Positions 8,467 to 17,210 of a stretch of DNA of 30,246 bases are shown piece by piece. Source of the stretch: Nematocida ironsii (taxonomy: Eukaryota; Microsporidia); assembly GCA_001642415.1 (NCBI GenBank), contig LTDK01000167.1, forward strand, positions 3,140 through 33,385, in the 5' to 3' direction. The translations under genes were made by a program, and so were the position numbers. Under the pieces are notes generated by a model. It had not been told where the DNA came from. It was given only the letters and a program-made list of their open reading frames with translations, and searched no databases. Numbering within the stretch: position 1 is the first letter of the stretch; each line of letters begins with the position of its first letter.

Positions 8467-9492
8467 ATGGATTCTGTTGTTTGTATGCAGATGGTAGATA
8501 AAGAATTACTTAAGAATACATCAAATAAATTAATACAAGAGAATAAAGGAATACTTGCTATAGATGAGAGTCCTAAATCAATGGAAAGTAAATTTAGTAA
8601 GGTAAATATTGAAAATACAGTAGAAAACAGAAGAAGGTACAGAGAAGTACTTCTGACAGCACCACAAGAGATAGGAAAGTATTTAGGAGGGGTTATTTTA
8701 AATGAAGAAACCTTTACACAAGAAGATAGTCAGGGTGTCCCATTTATTCAGCATATAACACAAGCAGGGATATGTGCTGGTGTAAAATTAGATAAAGGAT
8801 TACTCCCACTGAGTAATTCTGATGAGAAAGTAAGTACGGGATTAGATGGGTTGAATGACAGGTGTAAACAGTACAAAGATAAAGGTGCATTATTTGCTAA
8901 ATGGAGGTCTGTGTTTAGCATAGACCAAGGGAAACCTTCTGATGAGTGCGTATACAAGAACTGTGAAATACTTGCTGAGTACGCTGTTATTTGTCAGAAG
9001 AATTCTTTAGTCCCTGTTGTAGAACCAGAAGTACTTTTCTCTGGTGGACATACAGCAGAAGAGTGTGGTTCAGTGACTTCTCAAGTTATTTCCTGTCTGT
9101 TTTACCATTTGAATAAGAAAGGGGCGTACATCCCTGGAGTACTTTTAAAAGTAGGATTTGTTACTCCTGGTGCAAACCTACAGGAAGAAAGTGTGGATGA
9201 AGTGGCTAGTGGGACTATTAAGTCATTTATGTCATCTATCCCACCTGCACTCCCTGGGATTGTTTTTTTAAGTGGGGGACATTCTGAAGACCTTTCTGTG
9301 GCGTACCTTCAGGGAGTGTCTGCTGCTGGTGCTAAAGAAAATGCACCATGGGCTGTATCATACTCCTTTGGAAGGGCATTACAGGATGGAGTTCTTGAAC
9401 TGTGGGATAATAAAGATGAGAATAAGGAGAAGGCACAGAACCTTCTGGTTGAAAGGGCACGGATTTGCTCTTCTGCTGTTATGCAGAAGTGA
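8467..9492 (+). CDS. FBA: Class I fructose-1,6-bisphosphate aldolase, 341 aa
   Basis: The enzyme cleaves fructose 1,6-bisphosphate to dihydroxyacetone phosphate and glyceraldehyde 3-phosphate through a lysine Schiff base. With the ATG at 8467 as residue 1, the visible active-site residues are Asp33 in AIDES, Lys107 in GVKLDKG, Lys145 in KWR, Glu186/Glu188 in EPEVL, and the Schiff-base Lys228 in VLLKVGFVTPG. FLSGGHSE (268-275) and SYSFGRAL (298-305) are the phosphate-binding signatures. The protein ends soon after the last helix and lacks the usual C-terminal tail with its terminal Tyr. In-frame ATGs at 8485 and 8491 are alternative starts, and 8485 shares the context TGTATGCAG with the next gene. 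The kinase gene follows on the same strand after 76 bp. Confidence 0.93.
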   Translation: MDSVVCMQMVDKELLKNTSNKLIQENKGILAIDESPKSMESKFSKVNIENTVENRRRYREVLLTAPQEIGKYLGGVILNEETFTQEDSQGVPFIQHITQAGICAGVKLDKGLLPLSNSDEKVSTGLDGLNDRCKQYKDKGALFAKWRSVFSIDQGKPSDECVYKNCEILAEYAVICQKNSLVPVVEPEVLFSGGHTAEECGSVTSQVISCLFYHLNKKGAYIPGVLLKVGFVTPGANLQEESVDEVASGTIKSFMSSIPPALPGIVFLSGGHSEDLSVAYLQGVSAAGAKENAPWAVSYSFGRALQDGVLELWDNKDENKEKAQNLLVERARICSSAVMQK

Positions 9493-9568
9493 ATGGCCGT
9501 TATGCATGAATAAATATTTTATGTTTGGAATAAATATTTTGGTTTATGAAATTGAATTTTTTTGGTGT

Positions 9569-11146
9569 ATGCAGGGAAAGTATAAAATCACAGAGCAAAT
9601 AGGGAAGGGTGCTACTTCTGCGGTGTACGAGGGGATAAACACTAGAACCCAGAAGAAAGTGGCCATAAAAGTGATTGACTCTCAGAGTACAAGAAATCTT
9701 CACTTGGCGGCAAATGAAATTCGTGTACTTCAGAGACTGTCGCACCCAAATATTGTAAAAATACTTGAGACAGTAGAAACAGAGAGACAGACACTTATTG
9801 TATTGGAAAGGTGTAAATTCTCTCTGTCTTCTGTGGCTAAAACAGGGAATCTTCCGTATAAAAGTATTCTTAGAATATTTAGAGATATTCTTGTGGGGGT
9901 GCAGTATCTTCATGCGAATGGGATTATACACCGAGATATAAAATTGGGGAATGTAATGATTAGTGATGCAAATGATTTGAAAATAATTGATTTTGGGCTA
10001 TCAAAAGATACGTTATTTAGTGCTCCAAAGACATTCTGTGGTACACCTGACTTTATAAGCCCGGAGATGATGGGAAGAATGCCGTACACTAAAAAAACAG
10101 ACATATACAGTGCAGGTATGCTTGTGTACTTTCTCATATTTAGGTGTGATTATAGTAGAGAAAGAATCCAGGCAGGGAAAAAATCAGAGCAATATGGGGA
10201 GATGGTGCACCTTCTTGAAAGAATGCTGGAGAAAGATCCAAATAAGAGAATCACTGCAGAAGAAGCACTTACCAGCCGGATATTTACTGGATTCTTTCCT
10301 AAGTTAATTTCAATGGGAGGTATAAAGCCGTTTAAGATATCTACTAAACTAGGAAATATTTCATACGCGGATGAAAAAGTCACTATGACCACGGACTTGG
10401 CTGTATTCTCCATGCGTGGAGATATGGGAGGTATTTATCAGAAAGATGCAAAAACATCCCAGGAAGTGTACACTCCATTCTCTACCACAGATACAAAGAC
10501 ACTTAAACTTGTGGCATTCTGTTACTCTATACTGGGCCTAGTGAAGAAAAGAACTCCTGTGGTAATTATACTCACTGATAAAGGAAAGTTCTTTAAAATG
10601 CTTACAGACACTGTTTATGTATACATCATAGATGACTTCTATATAATCTGGCAAAATGGAGAAGTGTCTGGAAAGAGTCTAAAGAATAAAGAAAGAATCT
10701 CTCCTACACCCCAAGAAATTGAAGAAATAAAAACGCTCATACATGAGGCAGAAATAACACTCCAGGAAAGTGTGTCTTCACAAAGACCTATTTTAGCAGA
10801 TAAAAGAATCCATGCTAAAGGAACACTCCACCATAGCGCATACCAGTCTGTTGGTATTTCAGTAGACTCAAATACACTGGCAAACCTTTCCCCTAGATCA
10901 CAGAAACAGAATGAATATACTCCTGTATTCACACAGAATGGAAGTATTCTTAGAATAGAACCGTACGTATACTACTTATGTGTGAGTGAAAGAGAGGCAT
11001 ATATTCTAAATGTACAAACAGAAGAAATAACTGAATGTACACCAGAAATGCCCAAACAACTGCATAAAATAAGAGCATCCACACATAAAAGTATCCTAGA
11101 AAAAGTACTTCTATTCCAGGAACTATTAAACATATCCGGACTATAG
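9569..11146 (+). CDS. Polo-like serine/threonine protein kinase, 525 aa
   Basis: The kinase domain starts right at the N-terminus: glycine loop IGKGATSAVY (11-20), Lys34 in VAIK, catalytic HRDIKLGN (121-128, Asp123), DFG (141-143), then FCGTPDFISPE (156-166), which resembles the CGTPNYI(A/S)PE activation-segment end of polo-like kinases, especially PLK4. The domain closes around residue 250. The remaining 270 residues contain beta-rich segments such as VVIILTDKGKFFKM and VYIIDDFYIIWQNGEV that could be diverged polo boxes, separated by a Ser/Gln-rich linker. I choose ATG 9569 because the kinase fold begins three residues later. The frame upstream is open into the aldolase gene but only from non-ATG or unsupported starts. 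The likely role is cell-cycle or spindle-pole duplication control. Kinase function is certain; the polo subfamily is probable. Confidence 0.8.
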   Translation: MQGKYKITEQIGKGATSAVYEGINTRTQKKVAIKVIDSQSTRNLHLAANEIRVLQRLSHPNIVKILETVETERQTLIVLERCKFSLSSVAKTGNLPYKSILRIFRDILVGVQYLHANGIIHRDIKLGNVMISDANDLKIIDFGLSKDTLFSAPKTFCGTPDFISPEMMGRMPYTKKTDIYSAGMLVYFLIFRCDYSRERIQAGKKSEQYGEMVHLLERMLEKDPNKRITAEEALTSRIFTGFFPKLISMGGIKPFKISTKLGNISYADEKVTMTTDLAVFSMRGDMGGIYQKDAKTSQEVYTPFSTTDTKTLKLVAFCYSILGLVKKRTPVVIILTDKGKFFKMLTDTVYVYIIDDFYIIWQNGEVSGKSLKNKERISPTPQEIEEIKTLIHEAEITLQESVSSQRPILADKRIHAKGTLHHSAYQSVGISVDSNTLANLSPRSQKQNEYTPVFTQNGSILRIEPYVYYLCVSEREAYILNVQTEEITECTPEMPKQLHKIRASTHKSILEKVLLFQELLNISGL

Positions 11147-12032
11147 AATAAGACTGTATTAATACACACTGAACATATAGAATATGTTTAGTAAATCTGA
11201 ATAATCCCACTGTCAATAATTTTGGTTATTTCTTAATAATGCAGATACCTCTAAATTGACTTTTAAATCCCCTTGGAATTTTCTTAGATAATTAACCCAA
11301 TAACTGCACTACACATTATAAAAATCTAGATATATCCAGGGAATAGAATTAAATGTATAATTTTAAAATATTTCATGGTGTAGAGTGTAAATATCTGAGT
11401 GTAAATTATAGAATATTTCTAGCTTTTGTTGCCTCTGTAAATATAAAATAGTCAAAGCATATGAAACCCCATGAAATTCTGAAATACTTTAAATTAGCAT
11501 TTACACAACTTCATTCAGGTTATTTCGAGTATAATCTACCCATTCACATCTAGTTTCTGTTTAATTCGGTAAATTGTATAATATTTCCTATTATCTGGTA
11601 TTTCCCCATTTGTTATGAATAAACTGCATATAGAACTATTTCTGTATACTCCTTTATAAAAATTCAATTTTACTGGTCTGTTAAAACAAGAAATCCTTTA
11701 TGGGGTTAAGAATTTCTTATTCTATTAATTTACTACTTATCATAATTATCTTATAATAGAATAAATCTGTCTTCTTTAATATTCCCTTCCATAATACTTG
11801 CATATACTGAATACTAAATAGTAAAAATATGTTATATCTAGATTTATTTAAATAAACCTGTTATGGCTTGAAATCACAAATTATAACAAGATATTTCTTA
11901 GTGTAATTCCTATATAAAATCCTGGTACTTTCATATTTCTGAATGAATTTATGTTGTTGGTCTAAATTGTGCTTAATTTAAATATAAAGTTAATTTTGAG
12001 TTACTTCATATTTATACTGGAATATAAATTCA
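11147..12032. other. 886-bp spacer, no gene or repeat recognised
   Basis: A+T-rich, without the dyad repeat that marks the left part of the window, and without open frames or tRNA-like B boxes. A few CCCC/GGGG words (for example around 11260 and 11700) are present. It separates two convergent genes (kinase on plus, tail-anchored protein on minus), so it may hold two long 3' regions or a decayed gene. Confidence 0.5.
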
Positions 12033-13235
12033 TTAGGAAGATTTTGCACTAATTCCTAAAAGTGCTTTTGCTTTATCTAAGTGTATAAAACCATAGCTAA
12101 TGGCAATTATCATAATAATCGCAAGTATTGCCATAACAATCATTGAAACCTTTTTAGTTCGTGACATATTTGAGCTTTTTATATTTTCTAAATTTGATAG
12201 GTCAAGAACGGCTGATGAGTCATTAACACTGGATAATTTATCCTTTAAACTTTCCAAATATTTCTTAGCTACATTGTTTTTAAATTCAGCTGGATCACAT
12301 TTATATTTAGAGCAAATATCCGAAATGATTTGACTGGATTCTTTTGAAATAGTTATGGTTTTAGCGGTTTTGAATGTATTCATACTCTCCTTTAGATTCT
12401 GTATAAATGTTTTTCTTTTTTTTTTAATATAGTCAGTAGTTGTGTTATTGAATAGACTTAAAGTAATTATATCCTTTAAAACATTGTGCTCTACACCGTC
12501 TTGGTCTTGAACAGAAACCATTCCGTATATATCAGCTATAACTTGGTCTACTTCATGTGGACTTGCTCTTGTAAATAGCTGTAATGAATAAATATCATCT
12601 GGTTCTAGTCCAAGCTTCTTCATATTTGATTCTTCACTTCCACTTTCATTAATTGTAACAATTTCTTTCCCGTGCTGTTCTAGTATTTCCAGTGCTCTTT
12701 GCAGTCTTGAACATTCCTTAGACTCTGTTAGCTCAAAAAGTCTCTTCATTACATCAGTAGAATAAATTGCTTCTGTTGGTTTCTTAATATTCTGTTTATT
12801 AGAGAATTCATCTAAAGTATTATACAAGAAGTCCTTCCATGGTGAATAATTATGTACTACATTCAAATGATTGTTGTTCATTATGGCATGCCATCCAGCT
12901 CTTTGTCTGTCATCTTCTGTCACATCATTTATTGTATTCCAAACAATACTTGCTCTTATCTTTATATTCTTTATAATATTATTGAATATTGATTCAATAA
13001 GACTATCATACGATTGATGGACGAATAATCCTCCAAACTCACGCGTTATTGACCGAATAATTTGGCTGCTTATCATTTGCTCTATTGGAGCATATTTATC
13101 TTGGAATGTGTCTTCACTTGAGTAAAGATTTTTTATTTTGTTCATTATATCTAAACCATCCTTTGGTATGACGCCTTCATCTTTAGATGGAAATATCTTG
13201 CGTAGTTCTTTTTTTTTATCTGTACCTCCAAACAT
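12033..13235 (-). CDS. C-terminally anchored membrane protein, 400 aa, paralogue of the gene at 22.5 kb
   Basis: There is no signal peptide. A helical, charged soluble region (1-360) is followed by a basic RTKK and one strong membrane segment (about 364-384, VSMIVMAILAIIMIIAISY), then a 15-residue tail. This architecture suggests insertion as a tail-anchored protein with the bulk facing the cytosol, or type II-like. I recognise no known domain. Residues 177-221 align without a gap to residues 175-219 of the protein at 22505-23770. They share R, IL, HG, V, N, G, ESN, L, D, SL and F (16 identities in 45), with the same order of weaker matches on both sides. A TATAAATA box lies 26-33 bp upstream of the ATG at 13235. 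Confidence 0.75.
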   Translation of the reverse strand: MFGGTDKKKELRKIFPSKDEGVIPKDGLDIMNKIKNLYSSEDTFQDKYAPIEQMISSQIIRSITREFGGLFVHQSYDSLIESIFNNIIKNIKIRASIVWNTINDVTEDDRQRAGWHAIMNNNHLNVVHNYSPWKDFLYNTLDEFSNKQNIKKPTEAIYSTDVMKRLFELTESKECSRLQRALEILEQHGKEIVTINESGSEESNMKKLGLEPDDIYSLQLFTRASPHEVDQVIADIYGMVSVQDQDGVEHNVLKDIITLSLFNNTTTDYIKKKRKTFIQNLKESMNTFKTAKTITISKESSQIISDICSKYKCDPAEFKNNVAKKYLESLKDKLSSVNDSSAVLDLSNLENIKSSNMSRTKKVSMIVMAILAIIMIIAISYGFIHLDKAKALLGISAKSS

Positions 13236-13260
13236 TTCTGGAAATAATCAAATCATTCTA

Positions 13261-13268
13261 TATTTATA
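13261..13268 (-). promoter_or_regulatory. TATA-like box
   Basis: TATAAATA on the minus strand, 26-33 bp upstream of the ATG at 13235. Confidence 0.4.
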
Positions 13269-13428
13269 TTTTAACCGACGAATCAAATATCCTCTTTTTA
13301 AACAACCAACATAATTTTCAGTTATTTAGGAGTAAACTACAATTATTGGTACATATTTATTTTTACCCCATGTATGAACATACACGGTTTGTATAATAAG
13401 ATTATTGGTAATTCAGAATATTTCATTA

Positions 13429-13692
13429 TTAATAAAGTGGCCATGTTAATCCATATACTCTAAAGTCATTGTTTTCAACAGGAACATGTCTATATGTAGA
13501 TTCTCCACTTTCTAGTGCATCTATATATTGTTTATGTAATTTTTCTGCTTTTCTTTTTATTAAGAATATATAACAACCCATAATTATAGAAACAATTAGC
13601 CCGGCTAATATTATAAATCCTATGGTTTCTACAGTAGTTGTTGATAATTTTGTATTTTTTGGTAATTCTGTTTTTGGACATGGTGGTAACAT
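13429..13692 (-). CDS. Small single-pass membrane protein, 87 aa
   Basis: A short polar N-terminus of about 22 residues with two Cys/Pro near the start precedes one membrane segment (about 24-46, IGFIILAGLIVSIIMGCYIFLI). A basic cluster KRKAEKLHK and a 35-residue acidic/polar tail ending FRVYGLTWPLY follow. The positive-inside rule puts the C-terminal part in the cytosol. I do not recognise the family. It is divergent from the small membrane protein at 14126-14437, which has the same layout and a similar ending (acidic residue, hydrophobic, VY, three residues, W). A TATATAAG box lies 25-32 bp upstream of the ATG at 13692. Confidence 0.6.
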   Translation of the reverse strand: MLPPCPKTELPKNTKLSTTTVETIGFIILAGLIVSIIMGCYIFLIKRKAEKLHKQYIDALESGESTYRHVPVENNDFRVYGLTWPLY

Positions 13693-13716
13693 TCTATTTT
13701 TCTATTTATTCCTTTT

Positions 13717-13724
13717 CTTATATA
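13717..13724 (-). promoter_or_regulatory. TATA-like box
   Basis: TATATAAG on the minus strand, 25-32 bp upstream of the ATG at 13692. Confidence 0.4.
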
Positions 13725-14091
13725 CTTTAATTATTTGATATGTGATATTTATTCTATAAAAATGATGCCATCCCATGAATTACAATGATATACTATAATA
13801 ATGATATATACTATTTACATTTATTTTTATGAGTTTAAAATTTAAATGCATACAAAAATGTTTTACATAAAATAAACACTTTCTATTTGCTTTAAAATTT
13901 TAAATATGTAAAGAATATGAATATATTAGAAGTATATCACAGTATATTAAACAAACCAATTAATAGACTAAATTAACATAATATAATCAGAAATGAATGA
14001 AATGCCAATAAAGACAATTATACTAAGACTAGACATATTAATCAAACAAAAATAACAAATTTTAATTAGTCCATATATAGAAATATTTGAG
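13725..14091. other. Divergent intergenic region, no gene seen
   Basis: A+T-rich sequence between the two divergently transcribed small membrane-protein genes. No repeats of the dyad family and no open frame are present. The TATA-like boxes of the two genes flank it. Confidence 0.5.
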
Positions 14092-14100
14092 TATATATAA
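14092..14100 (+). promoter_or_regulatory. TATA-like box
   Basis: TATATATAA, 26-34 bp upstream of the ATG at 14126. This supports that ATG over upstream non-ATG codons in the same frame. Confidence 0.4.
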
Positions 14101-14125
14101 TGGTAATGGGATTAGTAAGATAAAA

Positions 14126-14437
14126 ATGAGCAATATTACAGAAAGTATAATAAATAATGGGACAGTAGTTACAGATACACCAGTAGTAGGAGCACCAGTT
14201 GTTTCTTTAAATGTTACTGGAATGTTAGTTATTATAATTGTAGCAGGAATTGTTATTGCGGTTTTAATACGACTATTACTATTTACTGTGCAAAAAATAA
14301 GAAGAAGAAGAAACGGGCTAGGTAGAGAAATCGAGATTCCTCTTAATGAACAGCCTATACATATCAGACCAAGCGTGGATGAAATTTCAGTATATGATAG
14401 ACACTGGGCGACTTGGGCGACTTGGGCGACTATTTAA
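14126..14437 (+). CDS. Small single-pass membrane protein with WAT repeat tail, 103 aa
   Basis: The Asn/Thr/Val-rich N-terminal region (about 1-30, with NIT, NGT and NVT sequons) is followed by one membrane segment (about 32-53, GMLVIIIVAGIVIAVLIRLLLF). A strongly basic KIRRRR cluster and a cytosolic tail of about 45 residues end ISVYDRHWATWATWATI. The tail contains three perfect copies of the 9-bp unit TGGGCGACT. The predicted topology is N-terminus out, C-terminus in. The layout and the terminal VY...W motif resemble the divergent neighbour at 13429-13692, so the two may be distant paralogues. ATG 14126 is chosen because the frame upstream begins only with a TTG and a TATA-like box sits at the right distance. 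Confidence 0.6.
   Translation: MSNITESIINNGTVVTDTPVVGAPVVSLNVTGMLVIIIVAGIVIAVLIRLLLFTVQKIRRRRNGLGREIEIPLNEQPIHIRPSVDEISVYDRHWATWATWATI
14405..14431. repeat. 9-bp perfect tandem repeat, 3 copies (encodes WAT)
   Basis: TGGGCGACT occurs at 14405-14413, 14414-14422 and 14423-14431. It is visibly G+C-richer than the surrounding DNA and sits at the end of the small membrane-protein gene, just before ATT TAA. Confidence 0.95.
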
Positions 14438-15268
14438 TACATATAATAAATAATGGCAGAGTACTTAATTCTAAGTAGTATTAATCCATAAGTACTTCTA
14501 ATAACCAGAGAATACTATATAAATTATCGTATAGTAAACCAGATTAAGAAGTATAAATGAGATATTGGACAATTTTAGTATTGGAATATTCTCTGTGGAT
14601 AAAATACTTTGAAGAGGTATATAATGCAAGTTTTAATATATGCTAGACTAAAACTAATATTTTGGATTATATAAAGTGTATAAATGGATTTAAACAGTAT
14701 TTCATTAATGCCAATAATATATTATAACCCAAAATAATACTATCTAATTTTTATATATTTGAGCCATTACAGAGTATTATAACAAGTTTATATAAATTAT
14801 GCATTTTATTACTAAGGGGTATACATTCAACACTATAGAATCCACCAACCAATAAATGCTATAAATAATAAATCTATAAAATACTCCAAATAAATAAATA
14901 GATATATTAAAACAATTAAGCTTATTATATGGATTATTATTTGTTTTTAGTGACAATTAGCAATTTTATTCATTTGAATATACTAATGAATTACTATCTT
15001 GGTAGTAGCTCTTAGAGCAAATTTCATACTTTTGGTTATTTATGAAGAATAAATCTATCTACAAATTTAGAGAATTCGCATTTTGGGATACTTCTGCTAA
15101 TAATTTAAGTTTTAATGTTTTCCTCTTCTGCTGTAGTATTCACTAGTTCAGAATGTGCATAAGACTAAATTAACTCTTAAGAAATCCATAGGATTTGCTG
15201 CTAGAAAGAAATTCTTTTATATGGCATATAATTTATTTAGACAAAATATGTATGTGATTTTAGTATTA
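14438..15268. other. 831-bp spacer, no gene recognised
   Basis: A+T-rich sequence between convergent genes (small membrane protein on plus, transporter on minus). No dyad-family repeats, no tRNA boxes and no open frame of note. Confidence 0.5.
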
Positions 15269-16522
15269 CTATATATTGTATGCAGAAATAATAGAGAGCG
15301 TCCCAGCACATGTGAAGAGTGTGCCTCCTAAGTATGCATAAATATTAAATCTAGCTTGTGGTGCTAGTTTATTACGACGGGATATAACATCAATTATTGC
15401 ATGTACTGCTGCAGATGTTCCGCCAATATATGACATAATACCTAATATTTCTGTATCTGTTTCCTTGTTCATTCCATTGTATGATATGTATAAAGTAATA
15501 TTGGTTCCAATTACAGAAAGGAGGTATGCCAAATACCCACCAACAATGTTTTTAGTTTTTTTCAGTGCGTATACCCCAAGTATCTGTAGAATCCAAGATA
15601 TTACCATGAGTATTTCAGTGTTTCTTGGAGAAGAGCTAGTGTAGATTACTAAAGGAATTGACAAAACAACTGCAAGTACTCGTGCTATGCCTTCTAAATA
15701 GCCATGCACTGGCTTGTGCTTGTTTTTCTGCTCCTGTATGCGTATAGACGGAATAAGAAGAGACATTGTCTTGATAAGACCATATGATATATAATAAAAT
15801 ACTCCAGATATTCTGTCTATAACTATCCCAACAAGACCGGCATGCTCTTCTGCACTGCCAGTTCGTTCAATCAGAACAAGATCAATGTATATTCTAAAAC
15901 ATACACTTAATGTAAATGCTCCTGTGTATGAAAAAATATTGGAAAGAAGACTTACCGTTATTTTCACAGGCTTTTCTATGTTAGGAGCTATAGTAGACAG
16001 AGTTCCATCTGTATGCAATCCGAAAATACACAGAAGAACTAATGTCTGCGAAATAATAGTAAGATACATGGAGGCCAGACTGCTTCCAGAGATATAGTAC
16101 ATGTTCTGGGAAATAAAGCTGGACAGAATTCCTGTTATTTTTCGGATAGTACTGTATTGCACACTCATTCCCTGGTCATTCTCAGAATAGAATCTTTTAT
16201 CTGCGATTAAAGTACTGTTTCTGTACGCCAGCAGTATCTGAATAAAAATAGTGCTTATCGTTGATTTCTCTTTCATGCTTATTAAGACAATATATACTAT
16301 AATCTCTGAAATAACCGAGCTAATAATAGTCCATAAGAGCCCAAGCTTGGCAGCGATCCATGAAAGTACCAGAGAAAAAACAAGCATTGAATAGAGCCAC
16401 CAAGGAATGATTTTGTCTGCAATTTCCTTGGTTGTAAACCCCTTCTCCTCTACCAGAAACACAGACAAAAAGGGAGAAATCGGCCTAAAGTTCCTTCCCA
16501 CTATAAGCAGAGAGCGCAACAT
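15269..16522 (-). CDS. SLC19-type (reduced folate/thiamine carrier-like) membrane transporter, 417 aa
   Basis: A polytopic protein with about 11-12 hydrophobic segments. The N-terminus has the SLC19 layout. NFRPISPFL (about 11-19) matches the carrier motif around RP...(T/S)P(Y/F)L, followed by a short loop KGFTTKEIADKIIPWWLYS that corresponds to the KNFT..QV.NEI.PV..YSY region. Next come LAYRNSTLIADKRFYS and the segment QGMSVQYSTIRKITGILSSF, which resembles YQ.V.GYSRAA.L.G...SS. SLC19 proteins move folates or thiamine across the plasma membrane, so vitamin uptake from the host is the likely job; the substrate cannot be read from sequence. Length is near the family's. It is transcribed divergently from the coiled-coil gene, with only 29 bp between start codons. 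Confidence 0.6.
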   Translation of the reverse strand: MLRSLLIVGRNFRPISPFLSVFLVEEKGFTTKEIADKIIPWWLYSMLVFSLVLSWIAAKLGLLWTIISSVISEIIVYIVLISMKEKSTISTIFIQILLAYRNSTLIADKRFYSENDQGMSVQYSTIRKITGILSSFISQNMYYISGSSLASMYLTIISQTLVLLCIFGLHTDGTLSTIAPNIEKPVKITVSLLSNIFSYTGAFTLSVCFRIYIDLVLIERTGSAEEHAGLVGIVIDRISGVFYYISYGLIKTMSLLIPSIRIQEQKNKHKPVHGYLEGIARVLAVVLSIPLVIYTSSSPRNTEILMVISWILQILGVYALKKTKNIVGGYLAYLLSVIGTNITLYISYNGMNKETDTEILGIMSYIGGTSAAVHAIIDVISRRNKLAPQARFNIYAYLGGTLFTCAGTLSIISAYNI

Positions 16523-16551
16523 ACAAAAATTATTTTACACAATTTCATAGA

Positions 16552-17010
16552 ATGAGTGACTCTGTAACATACCGAAGCAAGTATTTAGAAGTACCACAAG
16601 AGCTTAGAAGCAGAATTGTGAACATATACACGGCCAGCACGAAGTATAGAAGAAAAGCAAAGGAAATGGAAATTCCATTGGTTGAGGAAATTGAGTATAA
16701 AGGAATTTCAAATGAGCTAGAAATGGTTGGAATGCGAACAGATGAAGTAAAATGTAAAGTCCAGGAAAAACTAACCCATTTAGAGGACATACGTGATTAT
16801 GTAAAAGAAGTGTGTTTAAAAGAAACGGAGCAAAGAAAGGCATATATATCAGATATAATAAAGACCGAGATGAGGAGTGCAGAGGAGAACCTAGCTATGC
16901 TTGAAGAGAGAATGCGTGCACTCATAGAAAGAAACAAGCCAAATGTTCTTCAGTCAATTCAGCTGGCAATTAACAGACTGTCGCAGAAGATAGAAAACAT
17001 CCAAATTTAA
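16552..17010 (+). CDS. Helical coiled-coil protein, 152 aa, function unknown
   Basis: Start is ATG 16552, giving MSDSVTYRSKYLEVP. The protein has no membrane segment or signal peptide. About residues 15-60 and 65-150 are predicted amphipathic helix with regular Leu/Ile/Met heptads and many Lys/Glu, so at least one long coiled coil. One short break, at GISNELEMVGMRTDEVK, may be a hairpin turn. I do not recognise the family. Small subunits of vesicle-tethering, ESCRT, mediator or kinetochore complexes have this look. Codon use is less A+T-biased than in the left part of the window, arguing for a real conserved gene. It shares a 29-bp divergent promoter region with the transporter. Confidence 0.65.
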   Translation: MSDSVTYRSKYLEVPQELRSRIVNIYTASTKYRRKAKEMEIPLVEEIEYKGISNELEMVGMRTDEVKCKVQEKLTHLEDIRDYVKEVCLKETEQRKAYISDIIKTEMRSAEENLAMLEERMRALIERNKPNVLQSIQLAINRLSQKIENIQI

Positions 17011-17178
17011 ATAAATGCAATTAATAGGAAATACTTTACACAGTATAATTTACAATTAATTTTATACCCGCAGTGGTGGCAATCAGCAAGCACATCCCAA
17101 GAAACTAGAAGCTGTATAAGATAGGTAAGATAGAATATCAAAGTGCACTCTAATATAAAGCAGGTTGTTAGGTGTAGA

Positions 17179-17184
17179 TATAAA
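17179..17184 (+). promoter_or_regulatory. TATA-like box overlapping an upstream ATG
   Basis: TATAAA ends on the A of the in-frame ATG at 17184 and lies 27-32 bp upstream of the ATG at 17211. This is the spacing seen elsewhere in the window and favours 17211 as the true start. Confidence 0.4.
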
Positions 17185-17210
17185 TGATTTTGTTTTTTGA
17201 AATATTCAGA

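Noticed and set aside
8481..8490. TGTATGCAG before ATG in the aldolase and kinase genes as a 3' splice site
   Set aside because: No matching 5' splice site or branch point was seen upstream, and in both genes the ATG inside the word is itself a plausible start. Introns are rare or absent in these genomes.
9272..9568. Kinase frame open upstream into the aldolase gene (possible fusion or overlap)
   Set aside because: The upstream part is an alternative frame of the aldolase gene. The kinase glycine loop begins ten residues after ATG 9569, so the extension is not needed.
17065..17130. Locally less A+T-rich stretch before the alpha/beta hydrolase as a possible RNA gene
   Set aside because: No cloverleaf, B box or T-tract was found, and it is short. 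It is not enough to call a feature.
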